Shown here piece by piece: positions 1-6,574 of a stretch of 17,539 bases of DNA (its first letter is position 1; every line of letters starts with the position of its first letter). The translations under genes and the position numbers were made by a program. The notes under the pieces are model-generated. The model searched no databases and had not been told where the DNA came from. It worked only from the letters and a program-made list of their open reading frames with translations. The DNA lies in the NCBI GenBank assembly GCA_900546455.1, contig URCS01000042.1, positions 1-17,539 on the forward strand, written 5' to 3'. The DNA is from an uncultured Collinsella sp. GTDB taxonomy: Bacteria; Actinomycetota; Coriobacteriia; Coriobacteriales; Coriobacteriaceae.

Positions 1-264
1 CTGCTCCAGTGCGGCGCAGAGCGCGTCCACGTCCGGACGCTCATACTGCATCTCGGAAAAGATGACCGGGTCGAGGTTGGGCGAATAGGGGCGGGTATAG
101 TCGGTGTAATCAATTATGCCGCCGGAATAGTCCGGGCGCTTCCATTCCTCGCCCGGGAATTCCTCAAGGACACCGGCGATGACGGCCGTCAGCAGACCGC
201 AGCCCTGCAGACACAGCGAGAATGCAAGGATCAGTGCCGTCAGGACAAGGATTCGTTTTTTCAT
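1..264 (-). CDS. Partial lipoprotein of unknown function (N-terminal 88 residues)
   Basis: This is the 5' end of a minus-strand gene that runs off the left edge. The 88 visible codons are open. The start is an ATG with GGAGG eight bases upstream. The protein opens with MKKR, a hydrophobic stretch and a lipobox ending LQGC near residue 22. It should therefore be cleaved and lipid-anchored outside the cytoplasmic membrane. After the cysteine comes an acidic, Tyr/Pro-rich stretch (DYTDYTRPY) and the phrase MQYERPDVDAL, which loosely recalls the start of some clostridial M3-type peptidases. That link is weak, and no catalytic part is visible. The gene lies downstream of the RlmI-like gene, with its own possible promoter between them. 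A clostridial-type lipoprotein is unlike the coriobacterial genes further right. Confidence 0.7.
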   Translation of the reverse strand, partial: MKKRILVLTALILAFSLCLQGCGLLTAVIAGVLEEFPGEEWKRPDYSGGIIDYTDYTRPYSPNLDPVIFSEMQYERPDVDALCAALEQ

Positions 265-294
265 GGGGGCAACCTCCGTTTCTTTTCTGCGGGT

Positions 295-323
295 ATCATA
301 ACATATTTTCCGGGAAAAGAAAA
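295..323 (-). promoter_or_regulatory. Possible promoter of the lipoprotein gene
   Basis: On the minus strand a TATGAT box at 295-300, preceded by TG, lies 17 bases from a weak TTTTCT -35 (318-323). The spacer holds a small palindrome at 306-318 (TTTTCCCGGAAAA). The site lies between the stop of the upstream methyltransferase gene and the lipoprotein ribosome binding site. The -10 match is good and the -35 poor. Confidence 0.35.
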
Positions 324-328
324 GCGGG

Positions 329-1501
329 TCAGAGCACCTGCAAAATGCAGCCCTTGAGATACAGCGCGTATTCGGCGTTCAGGTCGGCCGGATGGTCGCG
401 CGACTGGGTCAGACGCTCCAGCAGACGCACGGGACGACCGCAGTCGGCCGCGGCGTCGCGGAGCATTTTTTCAAAGAGGCCGGCGGTCATATACTGGCTG
501 CACGAGCAGGTGACGAGGAAGCCGCCCGGCGCGCACAGACGCATACAGCGCAGGTTCAGCTCCTTATAGCCGCGATAGGCGCCGTCGAGCGCGCCTTTGC
601 TCTTGGCAAAGGCCGGCGGGTCGCAGATGACGAGGCCGAACTGCCGCCCCTCCTCCGTGTAGCGCTTGACGAGGTCAAAGGCGTTGGCGCAGGTGGTCGT
701 GATGCGGTCGGCTACGCCGTTGCGCGCGGCATTCTCGCGCACCATGGCCAGCGCGGTTTCGGAAACGTCCGAGGCCTCGACGCTTTCTGCGCCATAGAGC
801 GCGGCATGGACGGAGAAGCCGCCCGTGCAGCAGCAGAGGTCGAGCACCGTGCGCCCGGCAGCGTAGGGCTTGAGGCGGCCGCGGTTTTCCTGCTGGTCGA
901 GGAAGTGACCGGTTTTTTGACCGTTTACCAGATCCACGCGCATGAGCGCGTCGTGCTCGCGGATGATCAGCTCCTCCGGCACCGCGCCGTACAGGCAGGC
1001 CTTGCGCTGCTCCATGCCCTCCTTTTCGCGGACGGCGACGTCGTCGCGTTCATAGATGCAGCGGGGCGCGAAGAGCTCGACGAGCGTTTCGACGATCTCG
1101 TCCTTGCGCAGCTCCATGCCGAGGGAGACGATCTGGATGGAGAGGCAATCTCCGAATTTGTCCACCGTCAGGCCGGGCAGGCCGTCCGACTCGCCGAACA
1201 CCACGCGGCAGGCGTCGGAAAAGCCCAGCAGCTGCCGGTTTTCCCACGCAGCGGCGATGCGCCGGCGGAAGAAATCGCGGTCGATGGCCTCGTTCCGGTC
1301 GAGCGTCAGCACCCGCACCACGATCTTGGAGCGGCCGTTGAAAAAGCCCTTGGCGACAAAGCGCATCCGGCTGTCGCGGACCTCGACCACGCCGCCGTCG
1401 GCGCAGTCCTCGTCCACCCAGTCGATCTCGTTGTCATAGATCAGGCGCGCACCGGCGAGAATGTCCTTCTCCTCGCCGCGCCGCAGACATACCTGTTGCA
1501 T
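329..1501 (-). CDS. Class I SAM-dependent rRNA methyltransferase, RlmI/COG1092 type
   Basis: This is a 390-residue protein of the RlmI family, which uses S-adenosylmethionine to methylate a cytosine C5 in 23S rRNA. The N-terminal third looks like the PUA RNA-binding domain plus the linker domain (start of protein to about residue 170). The Rossmann methyltransferase part follows, with the SAM-binding DLCCCTGGFS near residue 220, the catalytic-region motif CDPPAFAKSKG near residue 300, and TCSCSQ near 335. The length is normal for the family. The start ATG has AAGGAGA five bases upstream. It lies 66 bp downstream of ileS in the same direction, with a hairpin between them. Codon use (frequent CGG, AAA, CTG) and the TGA stop differ from the genes beyond about 2.3 kb and resemble Ruminococcaceae-type clostridia. 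The family call is firm. The exact target base is inferred from family membership, so no symbol is given. Confidence 0.88.
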   Translation of the reverse strand: MQQVCLRRGEEKDILAGARLIYDNEIDWVDEDCADGGVVEVRDSRMRFVAKGFFNGRSKIVVRVLTLDRNEAIDRDFFRRRIAAAWENRQLLGFSDACRVVFGESDGLPGLTVDKFGDCLSIQIVSLGMELRKDEIVETLVELFAPRCIYERDDVAVREKEGMEQRKACLYGAVPEELIIREHDALMRVDLVNGQKTGHFLDQQENRGRLKPYAAGRTVLDLCCCTGGFSVHAALYGAESVEASDVSETALAMVRENAARNGVADRITTTCANAFDLVKRYTEEGRQFGLVICDPPAFAKSKGALDGAYRGYKELNLRCMRLCAPGGFLVTCSCSQYMTAGLFEKMLRDAAADCGRPVRLLERLTQSRDHPADLNAEYALYLKGCILQVL

Positions 1502-1530
1502 AACGTTCTCCTTTTTATGATGTGGAAAAT

Positions 1531-1567
1531 CCGCCCCTGTCGTGTCGGGCAGAGGCGGAAAAACCGA
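1531..1567 (-). terminator. Hairpin after ileS, possible weak terminator
   Basis: On the minus strand CCGCCTCTG and CAGGGGCGG (1531-1558) form a nine-pair stem with one G-U pair and a ten-base loop, followed by ATTTTCC. The T-run is short, so it may only lower read-through into the methyltransferase gene, whose ribosome binding site starts about 20 bases later. Confidence 0.4.
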
Positions 1568-4420
1568 TCAATCCAGCGTCAGGCCGGCAACCACGCGCGC
1601 GCAGCGCGGGCAGAGCCCTTCGGCGTTGGCCTCGGTGGAGTGCATCCAGCAGCGCGGGCACTTTTCGCCGGCGGCGGGCAGCACCTCAATGCGCATACCG
1701 GGGAAGTTTGCGCCGGTGCCGCAGACGTTTTCTTCCTCCGGCGCGCCGTTTTCCAGCAGCACGTCGGAAACGATGAACAGCTCCGCAAGATCCAGCTCCT
1801 TCACGGCCTCCAGCGCGGCGCGGGAGGCTTCGTCCTCGGCGTAGAGCGCGACGTGCGCTTCCAACGCCTTGCCGATGCGCTTGTCGGCGCGGGCGGTCTC
1901 CAGAACGCCGTTGACGTCGGAGCGGAGGCGGAACGCGGTCTCCCAGGCGGTCATCTCGGCCTCGGACAGGGCGTAATCGGCGTAGGGCTTCGTCATCTGG
2001 TTCAGAACGACGTTTCTGGGGTCGTCCTCCGCGCGGTGCGGCATCTGCAGCCAGATCTCGTCGCAGGTGAAGGCGAGGATCGGCGCGAAGACCTTGGTCA
2101 TGGCGTCGAGGATCATCCACAGAGCGCTCTGCGCCGAGCGGCGGGAGGCGGAATCCTTGCCGTCGCAGTACAGACGGTCCTTCAGAGCGTCGAGGTACAC
2201 GTTAGAAAGCTCGGTCACCACGAAGTCGTAGAGCGCACGGTAGGCGCGCGGGAACTCGTAGCTGGCGTAGGCGTCGTCGACCTCGGCCTGGACCTGGGTC
2301 AGACGGGCAACCATGAGCTTGTCGAGCGGCAGCAAGTCGGCAAAGGCGACGCCTTCGGTCTCGGGCTCAAACTGACCCTCGAGCTCGGAGAGCAGGAAGC
2401 GCAGCGTGTTGCGGAAACGTCGATAGGCATCAGACGTACGAGCGAGAATCTCGTGGTCGATGGAGACGTCGGAGCTGGTGTCGACAGAAGCAACCCACAG
2501 ACGGATGATGTCGGCGCCCATCTCGTCGCAGACCTTGTTGGGGTCGATGACGTTGCCGAGCGACTTGGACATCTTGCGGCCCTGGCCGTCGAGCGTGAAG
2601 CCCTGCGAGACGACCGCCTTGTAGGGAGCATGGCCGTTGGCGCCCACCGAAGTGAGCAGCGAGCTCTGGAACCAACCGCGGTGCTGGTCGGAGCCCTCGA
2701 GGTACACATCCGCCGGATACTCCAGCTCGGGACGGTACTCGCAGACGGCCTTCCAGGAGACGCCGGAGTCCCACCACACGTCGAGGATGTCCTTATCGGC
2801 CTTGAGGTGATGGCCACCGCACTTGGGGCAGACACAGGCCTCGCCCAGGTAGCTCTCGGGAGCGTCGGTGAACCAAGCGTCGGAGCCCTTCTCGTGGAAG
2901 AGCTTGATGACAGCGTCGAGCGTGGCGTCATTCATGACCTTCTCGCCGCAGTCGGCGCAAGTGTAGCTGGGGATAGGCACGCCCCAGTTGCGCTGGCGGC
3001 TGATGCACCAGTCGGGACGCTGCTCGACCATGGCGCCAATGCGGTTGGCGGCATGGGCCGGATACCACTTGACGTTCTCGCGGACCTCCTTGCCAGCCTG
3101 CTCGCGCAAACCGGTCTTGTCCATCGAGACAAACCACTGGTCGGTAGCACGGAAGAGCACCGGGTGCTTGCAGCGCCAGCAGTGCGGATAGCTGTGCGTG
3201 ATCTTCTTCTCGAGGACCAGGGTGCCGCGCTCGCGCAGGAACTCGATGATATGCGGGTTGGCCTCGTCGGTATCCATGCCGCTGAAGGGGCCGCCGGTAC
3301 CAAACTCCTCGCCGGTGTAGAACTTGCCGTCGTCATCGACCGGCATGCAGATGTCGGTGATGCCCTCCTTGAGGCAGGCAAAATAGTCGTCGACGCCGTG
3401 GCCGGGCGAGTTGTGGACGATACCGGTACCGTCATCGACACCGACGTAATCGGCCAGCAGCGCCACGCCCTCAACACCGTCAAAGATTGGCTGCTTGTAG
3501 TGGATGTGGTGGAAGGTCTCCGCGGGAACCACATAGGGCTTGCCGTCGACCATAACCGGGGTGTACTCCCAGCCAAACTCCTCACAGCACTTGGGAGCCA
3601 AGTCCTCGAGCATGACCTCGGCACGACCATCGTGCTCAACGGCAACGTAGGCGGCGCCGGGCTTGAGGGAAACGGCCTGGTCGGAGGGGATGGTCCACGG
3701 CGTGGTCGTCCAGATGATAAAGTCAACCGGGCCGTCGAAGTTCTCGAGGCCGGCGGGCTTGGAAGTCATCTCGAAGCGCACGAAAATGGACGGGCTCGTC
3801 TCGTCGGAGTACTCGATCTCGGCCTCGGCCAGCGCGGTGTGGCAGTGCTTGCACCAGTGAACCGGCTTGTGACCGCGATAGATCATGCCCTTATCGAACA
3901 TGGCCTTGAATACCTCGATGTCGGCGGCGTCGTGCTGGTGATAGAGCGTCAGATACGGGTTGTCCCAGTCGCCAAGCACGCCCAAGCGACGGAAGCCGGC
4001 CTTCTGGAGCTCGATGTTCTCGACAGCGAACTCGTTGCAAAGCTCGCGGATCTTGGCCGTGGAGGTCTGGTTGAACTTCTCGGTGCCGAGCTTTTCCTCG
4101 ACCTTGTGCTCGATCGGCTGACCGTGGCAGTCCCAACCGGGGACATAGGGAACTTCGCAGCCCTGCATCATCCAGTAACGGTTGATCATGTCCTTGGAGA
4201 TCTTGTTCATGGCATGGCCGATGTGGATCGGACCGTTGGCGTACGGAGGACCGTCGTGCAGCACGAACTTCTTGTGACCCTCGTTCTTCTTCAAAACCTG
4301 CTCGTAGACCTTGTTGTCCTGCCAGTCCTTGAGTCGCTTGGGCTCGGACTTGGAAAGACCGGCGCGCATGGGAAAACCGGTCTTGGGCAGATTCATCGTC
4401 TGCTTGTACTCGTTTGCCAC
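1568..4420 (-). CDS. ileS: Isoleucyl-tRNA synthetase
   Basis: This enzyme charges tRNA-Ile with isoleucine in the cytoplasm and edits mischarged valine. The start is GTG at 4420, preceded by AAAGGGG at a good distance. An ATG 15 codons upstream lacks such a site. The product has 950 residues, normal for the short bacterial class I type. Visible motifs are HIGH at about 66-69, the editing (CP1) motif TTTPWT at about 238-243, a GTGIVHNSPGHG segment, KMSKS at 616-620, and a C-terminal zinc finger with Cys 921, 924, 937 and 940. Expression is controlled by the T-box just upstream. One oddity: codon choice changes at about 2.1-2.3 kb, around residues 710-770. The N-terminal two thirds read like the coriobacterial genes to the right. 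The C-terminal part and the TGA stop read like the clostridial-style genes to the left. The reading frame stays open across the change, so the gene may be an assembly chimera. Confidence 0.95.
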   Translation of the reverse strand: MANEYKQTMNLPKTGFPMRAGLSKSEPKRLKDWQDNKVYEQVLKKNEGHKKFVLHDGPPYANGPIHIGHAMNKISKDMINRYWMMQGCEVPYVPGWDCHGQPIEHKVEEKLGTEKFNQTSTAKIRELCNEFAVENIELQKAGFRRLGVLGDWDNPYLTLYHQHDAADIEVFKAMFDKGMIYRGHKPVHWCKHCHTALAEAEIEYSDETSPSIFVRFEMTSKPAGLENFDGPVDFIIWTTTPWTIPSDQAVSLKPGAAYVAVEHDGRAEVMLEDLAPKCCEEFGWEYTPVMVDGKPYVVPAETFHHIHYKQPIFDGVEGVALLADYVGVDDGTGIVHNSPGHGVDDYFACLKEGITDICMPVDDDGKFYTGEEFGTGGPFSGMDTDEANPHIIEFLRERGTLVLEKKITHSYPHCWRCKHPVLFRATDQWFVSMDKTGLREQAGKEVRENVKWYPAHAANRIGAMVEQRPDWCISRQRNWGVPIPSYTCADCGEKVMNDATLDAVIKLFHEKGSDAWFTDAPESYLGEACVCPKCGGHHLKADKDILDVWWDSGVSWKAVCEYRPELEYPADVYLEGSDQHRGWFQSSLLTSVGANGHAPYKAVVSQGFTLDGQGRKMSKSLGNVIDPNKVCDEMGADIIRLWVASVDTSSDVSIDHEILARTSDAYRRFRNTLRFLLSELEGQFEPETEGVAFADLLPLDKLMVARLTQVQAEVDDAYASYEFPRAYRALYDFVVTELSNVYLDALKDRLYCDGKDSASRRSAQSALWMILDAMTKVFAPILAFTCDEIWLQMPHRAEDDPRNVVLNQMTKPYADYALSEAEMTAWETAFRLRSDVNGVLETARADKRIGKALEAHVALYAEDEASRAALEAVKELDLAELFIVSDVLLENGAPEEENVCGTGANFPGMRIEVLPAAGEKCPRCWMHSTEANAEGLCPRCARVVAGLTLD

Positions 4421-4462
4421 GGTACCCCTTTCATGTCGTGGGCGCGCACGCCCGATGGGCAC

Positions 4463-4500
4463 CAAAAAAGCGCCCGTCCCTGCAAGCTGGGACGAAGCGC
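4463..4500 (-). terminator. T-box terminator hairpin of ileS leader
   Basis: On the minus strand GCGCTTCGTCCC pairs with GGGACGGGCGC around an eight-base loop, and six T's follow directly. The 5' arm of this stem is shared with the antiterminator (4484-4551), so the two structures exclude each other. The terminator forms when tRNA-Ile is charged. Confidence 0.85.
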
Positions 4501-4767
4501 CACAAAACGGGCTGCACGCCCGTAAAAGCTCTTCGCTTAACCACCCAGCTTAGATGCCCTCGCCCGCATATTCGCGAGCTCGCATCCGTTACTCGGCTGG
4601 CCTGTATCGACGACCATCTCGGCGATGTCTACTAAGACGAACCTGCACGGCACGTCCGTTGGGACCGCAGCTCCGGGGTGATTTTCATCGGTCGCATGCA
4701 CGGGCTCTCAGCGCTCCCCGCTCTCTGTAGCATGCGGACGGCCGACTACTCGTCCCCATCAACGCTT
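4464..4767 (-). promoter_or_regulatory. T-box riboswitch (isoleucine) upstream of ileS
   Basis: This is a leader RNA that senses uncharged tRNA-Ile and lets ileS transcription continue. Reading the minus strand, it begins with an AAGCGTTGATGGGGACGAGTAG start typical of stem I. The distal loop follows with ACAGAGAGCGGGGAGC and GCTGAGAGCCCG. The specifier region reads GATGAAAATCACCCCGGAGC, with the codon ATC (Ile) at 4680-4682. Stems II and III lie between about 4555 and 4640. The antiterminator has helix A1 (AAGCTGGG with CCCAGCTT), a bulge starting TGGT that can pair with the tRNA ACCA end, and helix A2 (GCGAAG with CTTCGT). It competes with the terminator at 4463-4500. The bulge reads TGGTTAA rather than the usual TGGNACC. 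The identity is clear from the sequence. The exact 5' end is inferred from the promoter. Confidence 0.92.
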
Positions 4768-4773
4768 ATGCGG

Positions 4774-4801
4774 AGTATGCTAACACGTTCCGCGCCGGCA
4801 A
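4774..4801 (-). promoter_or_regulatory. Likely promoter of the T-box-ileS transcript
   Basis: On the minus strand TTGCCG (4796-4801) and CATACT (4774-4779) are 16 bases apart. Transcription would start near 4767, a few bases before the first conserved T-box sequence. That placement supports the call although both boxes are imperfect. Confidence 0.5.
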
Positions 4802-4819
4802 AAAACCCTCAACACTGGT

Positions 4820-4848
4820 TTTATACGTTCGAAATTTCTCGCTATTAC
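4820..4848 (+). promoter_or_regulatory. Possible promoter of the GldA-like gene
   Basis: TTTATA (4820-4825) and TATTAC (4843-4848) are 17 bases apart, each matching four of six consensus bases. It lies about 60 bp upstream of the start codon and back to back with the ileS promoter. This is a plausible site but not a strong one. Confidence 0.35.
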
Positions 4849-4906
4849 AGCCCTTCTCTAGGAGCAAAATACCTGAAAGCACTTTATCGAACGAAAGAAG
4901 GTTGTT

Positions 4907-5989
4907 ATGCGCACGATTGGAATGAGCGACTACACCGTTGGCGAGGATTGCTTTACCGAGTTGCCAACCGCACTGGCAGAGTACGGCGCGAAGAAGGTCG
5001 CCATCATTGGCGGCAAGCGAGCCCTGGCCGCGGCGCTGCCGGGCATCGAGGCGGCACTTGAAGGTACCGATGTCGAGGTCCTGGAGACGCGCGTCTATGG
5101 CACCAACAGTACGCGTGCCAATATCGCCAAGGTTGTGAACTCCCCTGCCTGCCAGGAAGCCGACGTGCTTATCGCATGCGGCGGCGGCAAGGCGCTCGAC
5201 ACCGTGAAGACCGCAGCCATCGAGCTCAAGAAGATCGTCTTCACCGTCCCGACGATCTGTTCCAACTGCTCCGCCGCGACCGCCATTGCCGTCGTGTACA
5301 ACGACGACGGGTCACTCGAAGGCTATTCGTACCCCAACCGACCGGCGCACATCTTCATCAACCCCAAGATCATCGCCGAGGCGCCAGCGGAGTACTTCTG
5401 GGCCGGCGTGGGCGATGCCCTGTCTAAGCAGCCTGAGGTCGAATACGCCACAAGCGCCGGTAATTTGGAGCACACCGCCGGTCTTGGCCTGGCACTCGCC
5501 CACACCTGCTCCGAGCCGCTGTTTACCTACGGCGTCCAAGGTCTTAAGGACGTGCGCCAGGACCTGTCGAGCGAGGCCGTTAAGCAGATCGCGCTCGATA
5601 TCGTGGTCAACACGGGCTATGTCTCGAACCTGACCAACCAGAACGATTACTACTACAACTCGAGCGTGGCGCACGCATTCTACAACGCCACCTGCAGCAT
5701 TCCGCGTGAGGGCACCTACCTGCACGGCGAAGTCGTAAGCCTGGGCGTGCTGGTGTTGTTCGCCTACACGGGCGACACCGAGAACCTTAAGCGCTATGCT
5801 GACTTCAACAAGCAGATGGGGCTGCCCGTAACGCTTGAGCAGGTCGGGCTTTCCGAGACCGATATCCCTGCCCTGTGCGAGCACGCACACGCCACCAACG
5901 AGTGGAAGCAAGGCAACCCGGAGCCCTTCACCGACGAAAAATTCGCCGCCGCCATCAAGGCCGCCAACGCCTACGGCCACACGCTCTAG
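4907..5989 (+). CDS. Iron-containing alcohol dehydrogenase, glycerol dehydrogenase-like
   Basis: This is a 360-residue cytoplasmic oxidoreductase of the GldA branch of the iron-type alcohol dehydrogenases, which oxidise glycerol or related polyols with NAD. The nucleotide-binding motif GGGKALD is at residues 92-98. The three expected metal ligands are present: Asp170 in VGDALSK, His256 in VAHAF and His273 in LHGEV. They sit at nearly the same positions as in E. coli GldA. The length is normal. The ATG start has GAAGG six bases upstream. The gene stands alone, divergent from the ileS leader and closed by a strong terminator. No glycerol kinase, dihydroxyacetone kinase or transporter gene lies beside it, so the real substrate cannot be inferred from context. 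Family confidence is high and substrate confidence is low, so no symbol is given. Confidence 0.88.
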   Translation: MRTIGMSDYTVGEDCFTELPTALAEYGAKKVAIIGGKRALAAALPGIEAALEGTDVEVLETRVYGTNSTRANIAKVVNSPACQEADVLIACGGGKALDTVKTAAIELKKIVFTVPTICSNCSAATAIAVVYNDDGSLEGYSYPNRPAHIFINPKIIAEAPAEYFWAGVGDALSKQPEVEYATSAGNLEHTAGLGLALAHTCSEPLFTYGVQGLKDVRQDLSSEAVKQIALDIVVNTGYVSNLTNQNDYYYNSSVAHAFYNATCSIPREGTYLHGEVVSLGVLVLFAYTGDTENLKRYADFNKQMGLPVTLEQVGLSETDIPALCEHAHATNEWKQGNPEPFTDEKFAAAIKAANAYGHTL

Positions 5990-5998
5990 ACCCAGGCC

Positions 5999-6040
5999 AA
6001 AACCACCACAAGGGAGCAGCACCTTTGTGGTGGTTTTTTA
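5999..6040. terminator. Shared terminator between the GldA-like gene and the DUF523 gene
   Basis: AACCACCACAAGG and CCTTTGTGGTGGTT form a long stem with one bulged base and an eight-base loop, followed on the plus strand by TTTTTT. On the minus strand the same stem is followed by TTTT just after the DUF523 stop codon (6038-6040). It can therefore end transcripts from both sides. Confidence 0.85.
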
Positions 6041-6493
6041 TTGCTCCAGCATGCTGGGGTCGAACTCGCTAGCCGGGATCACGCGATAACCGTGGCGGAG
6101 CAGTAAATCAACGAAGACGCCGTTGCCCGCCGTAAGGGTGCCGCTGAATGTTCCGTCGTAGATGCGACCCGCGCCGCACGAGGGACTACGGTCCTGCAGG
6201 ATGCACGCGGCGATCTCTTCCGGCCCGCCCGCCTGCTCGCACATATCGAGCGCTCGTTGGGCACCCAGGCGAAATTCGCGATCGACCGATATGCCCTCGC
6301 AGGTACGAACCTCTCCGTTCACAATCTCGGACGGCTTGCGCGGCGTGGGCAGGCCCCCAAAGACCTCAGGGCACACCAAGAGGACCTCGGTCCCTGTACG
6401 CTCGCAGGCCTCGACCAACTCGCGATGGTAGTTGTCGAGCCCGTTATACTTGCAGCTCTCGCCCATCAAGCAGGCGCTCACCACGATCTTCAT
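6038..6493 (-). CDS. DUF523 family protein
   Basis: This is a small cytoplasmic protein of 151 residues from the DUF523 family, whose biochemical role is unknown. Family hallmarks are the opening SACLMGESCKYNG with two cysteines, CPEVFGGLPTPRKP in the middle, and LQDRSPSCG with another cysteine towards the end. The conserved Cys residues suggest a metal or cluster site, but that is inference. The chosen start (MKIVVSAC) has GAGAGGGA at good spacing. In-frame ATGs two and five codons upstream sit on or inside that ribosome binding site. The gene lies downstream of ftsH, separated by a hairpin terminator that ends a few bases before its ribosome binding site. It therefore depends on read-through or an unseen promoter. 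Its stop codon falls inside the shared terminator. Confidence 0.85.
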   Translation of the reverse strand: MKIVVSACLMGESCKYNGLDNYHRELVEACERTGTEVLLVCPEVFGGLPTPRKPSEIVNGEVRTCEGISVDREFRLGAQRALDMCEQAGGPEEIAACILQDRSPSCGAGRIYDGTFSGTLTAGNGVFVDLLLRHGYRVIPASEFDPSMLEQ

Positions 6494-6506
6494 TTCCATC
6501 CCTCTC

Positions 6507-6548
6507 AAGCAAAACGCCCCATTTGAGAAAGCTGCTCAAATGGGGCGT
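6507..6548 (-). terminator. Terminator or attenuator after ftsH
   Basis: On the minus strand ACGCCCCATTTGAG and CTCAAATGGGGCGT (6513-6548) form a 14-pair perfect stem with a short loop, followed by TTTT. It sits 26 bp after the ftsH stop and directly before the DUF523 ribosome binding site, so it should end most ftsH transcripts. Confidence 0.75.
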
Positions 6549-6574
6549 CGGCGTTTACTGGCTCGGCCGCGGCT

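Noticed and set aside
392..4525. A very long open frame on the plus strand (1377 codons) opposite the methyltransferase and ileS genes
   Set aside because: It is the antisense shadow of two well-recognised GC-rich genes. It has no ribosome binding site, no recognisable domain, and crosses two genes and the T-box terminator.
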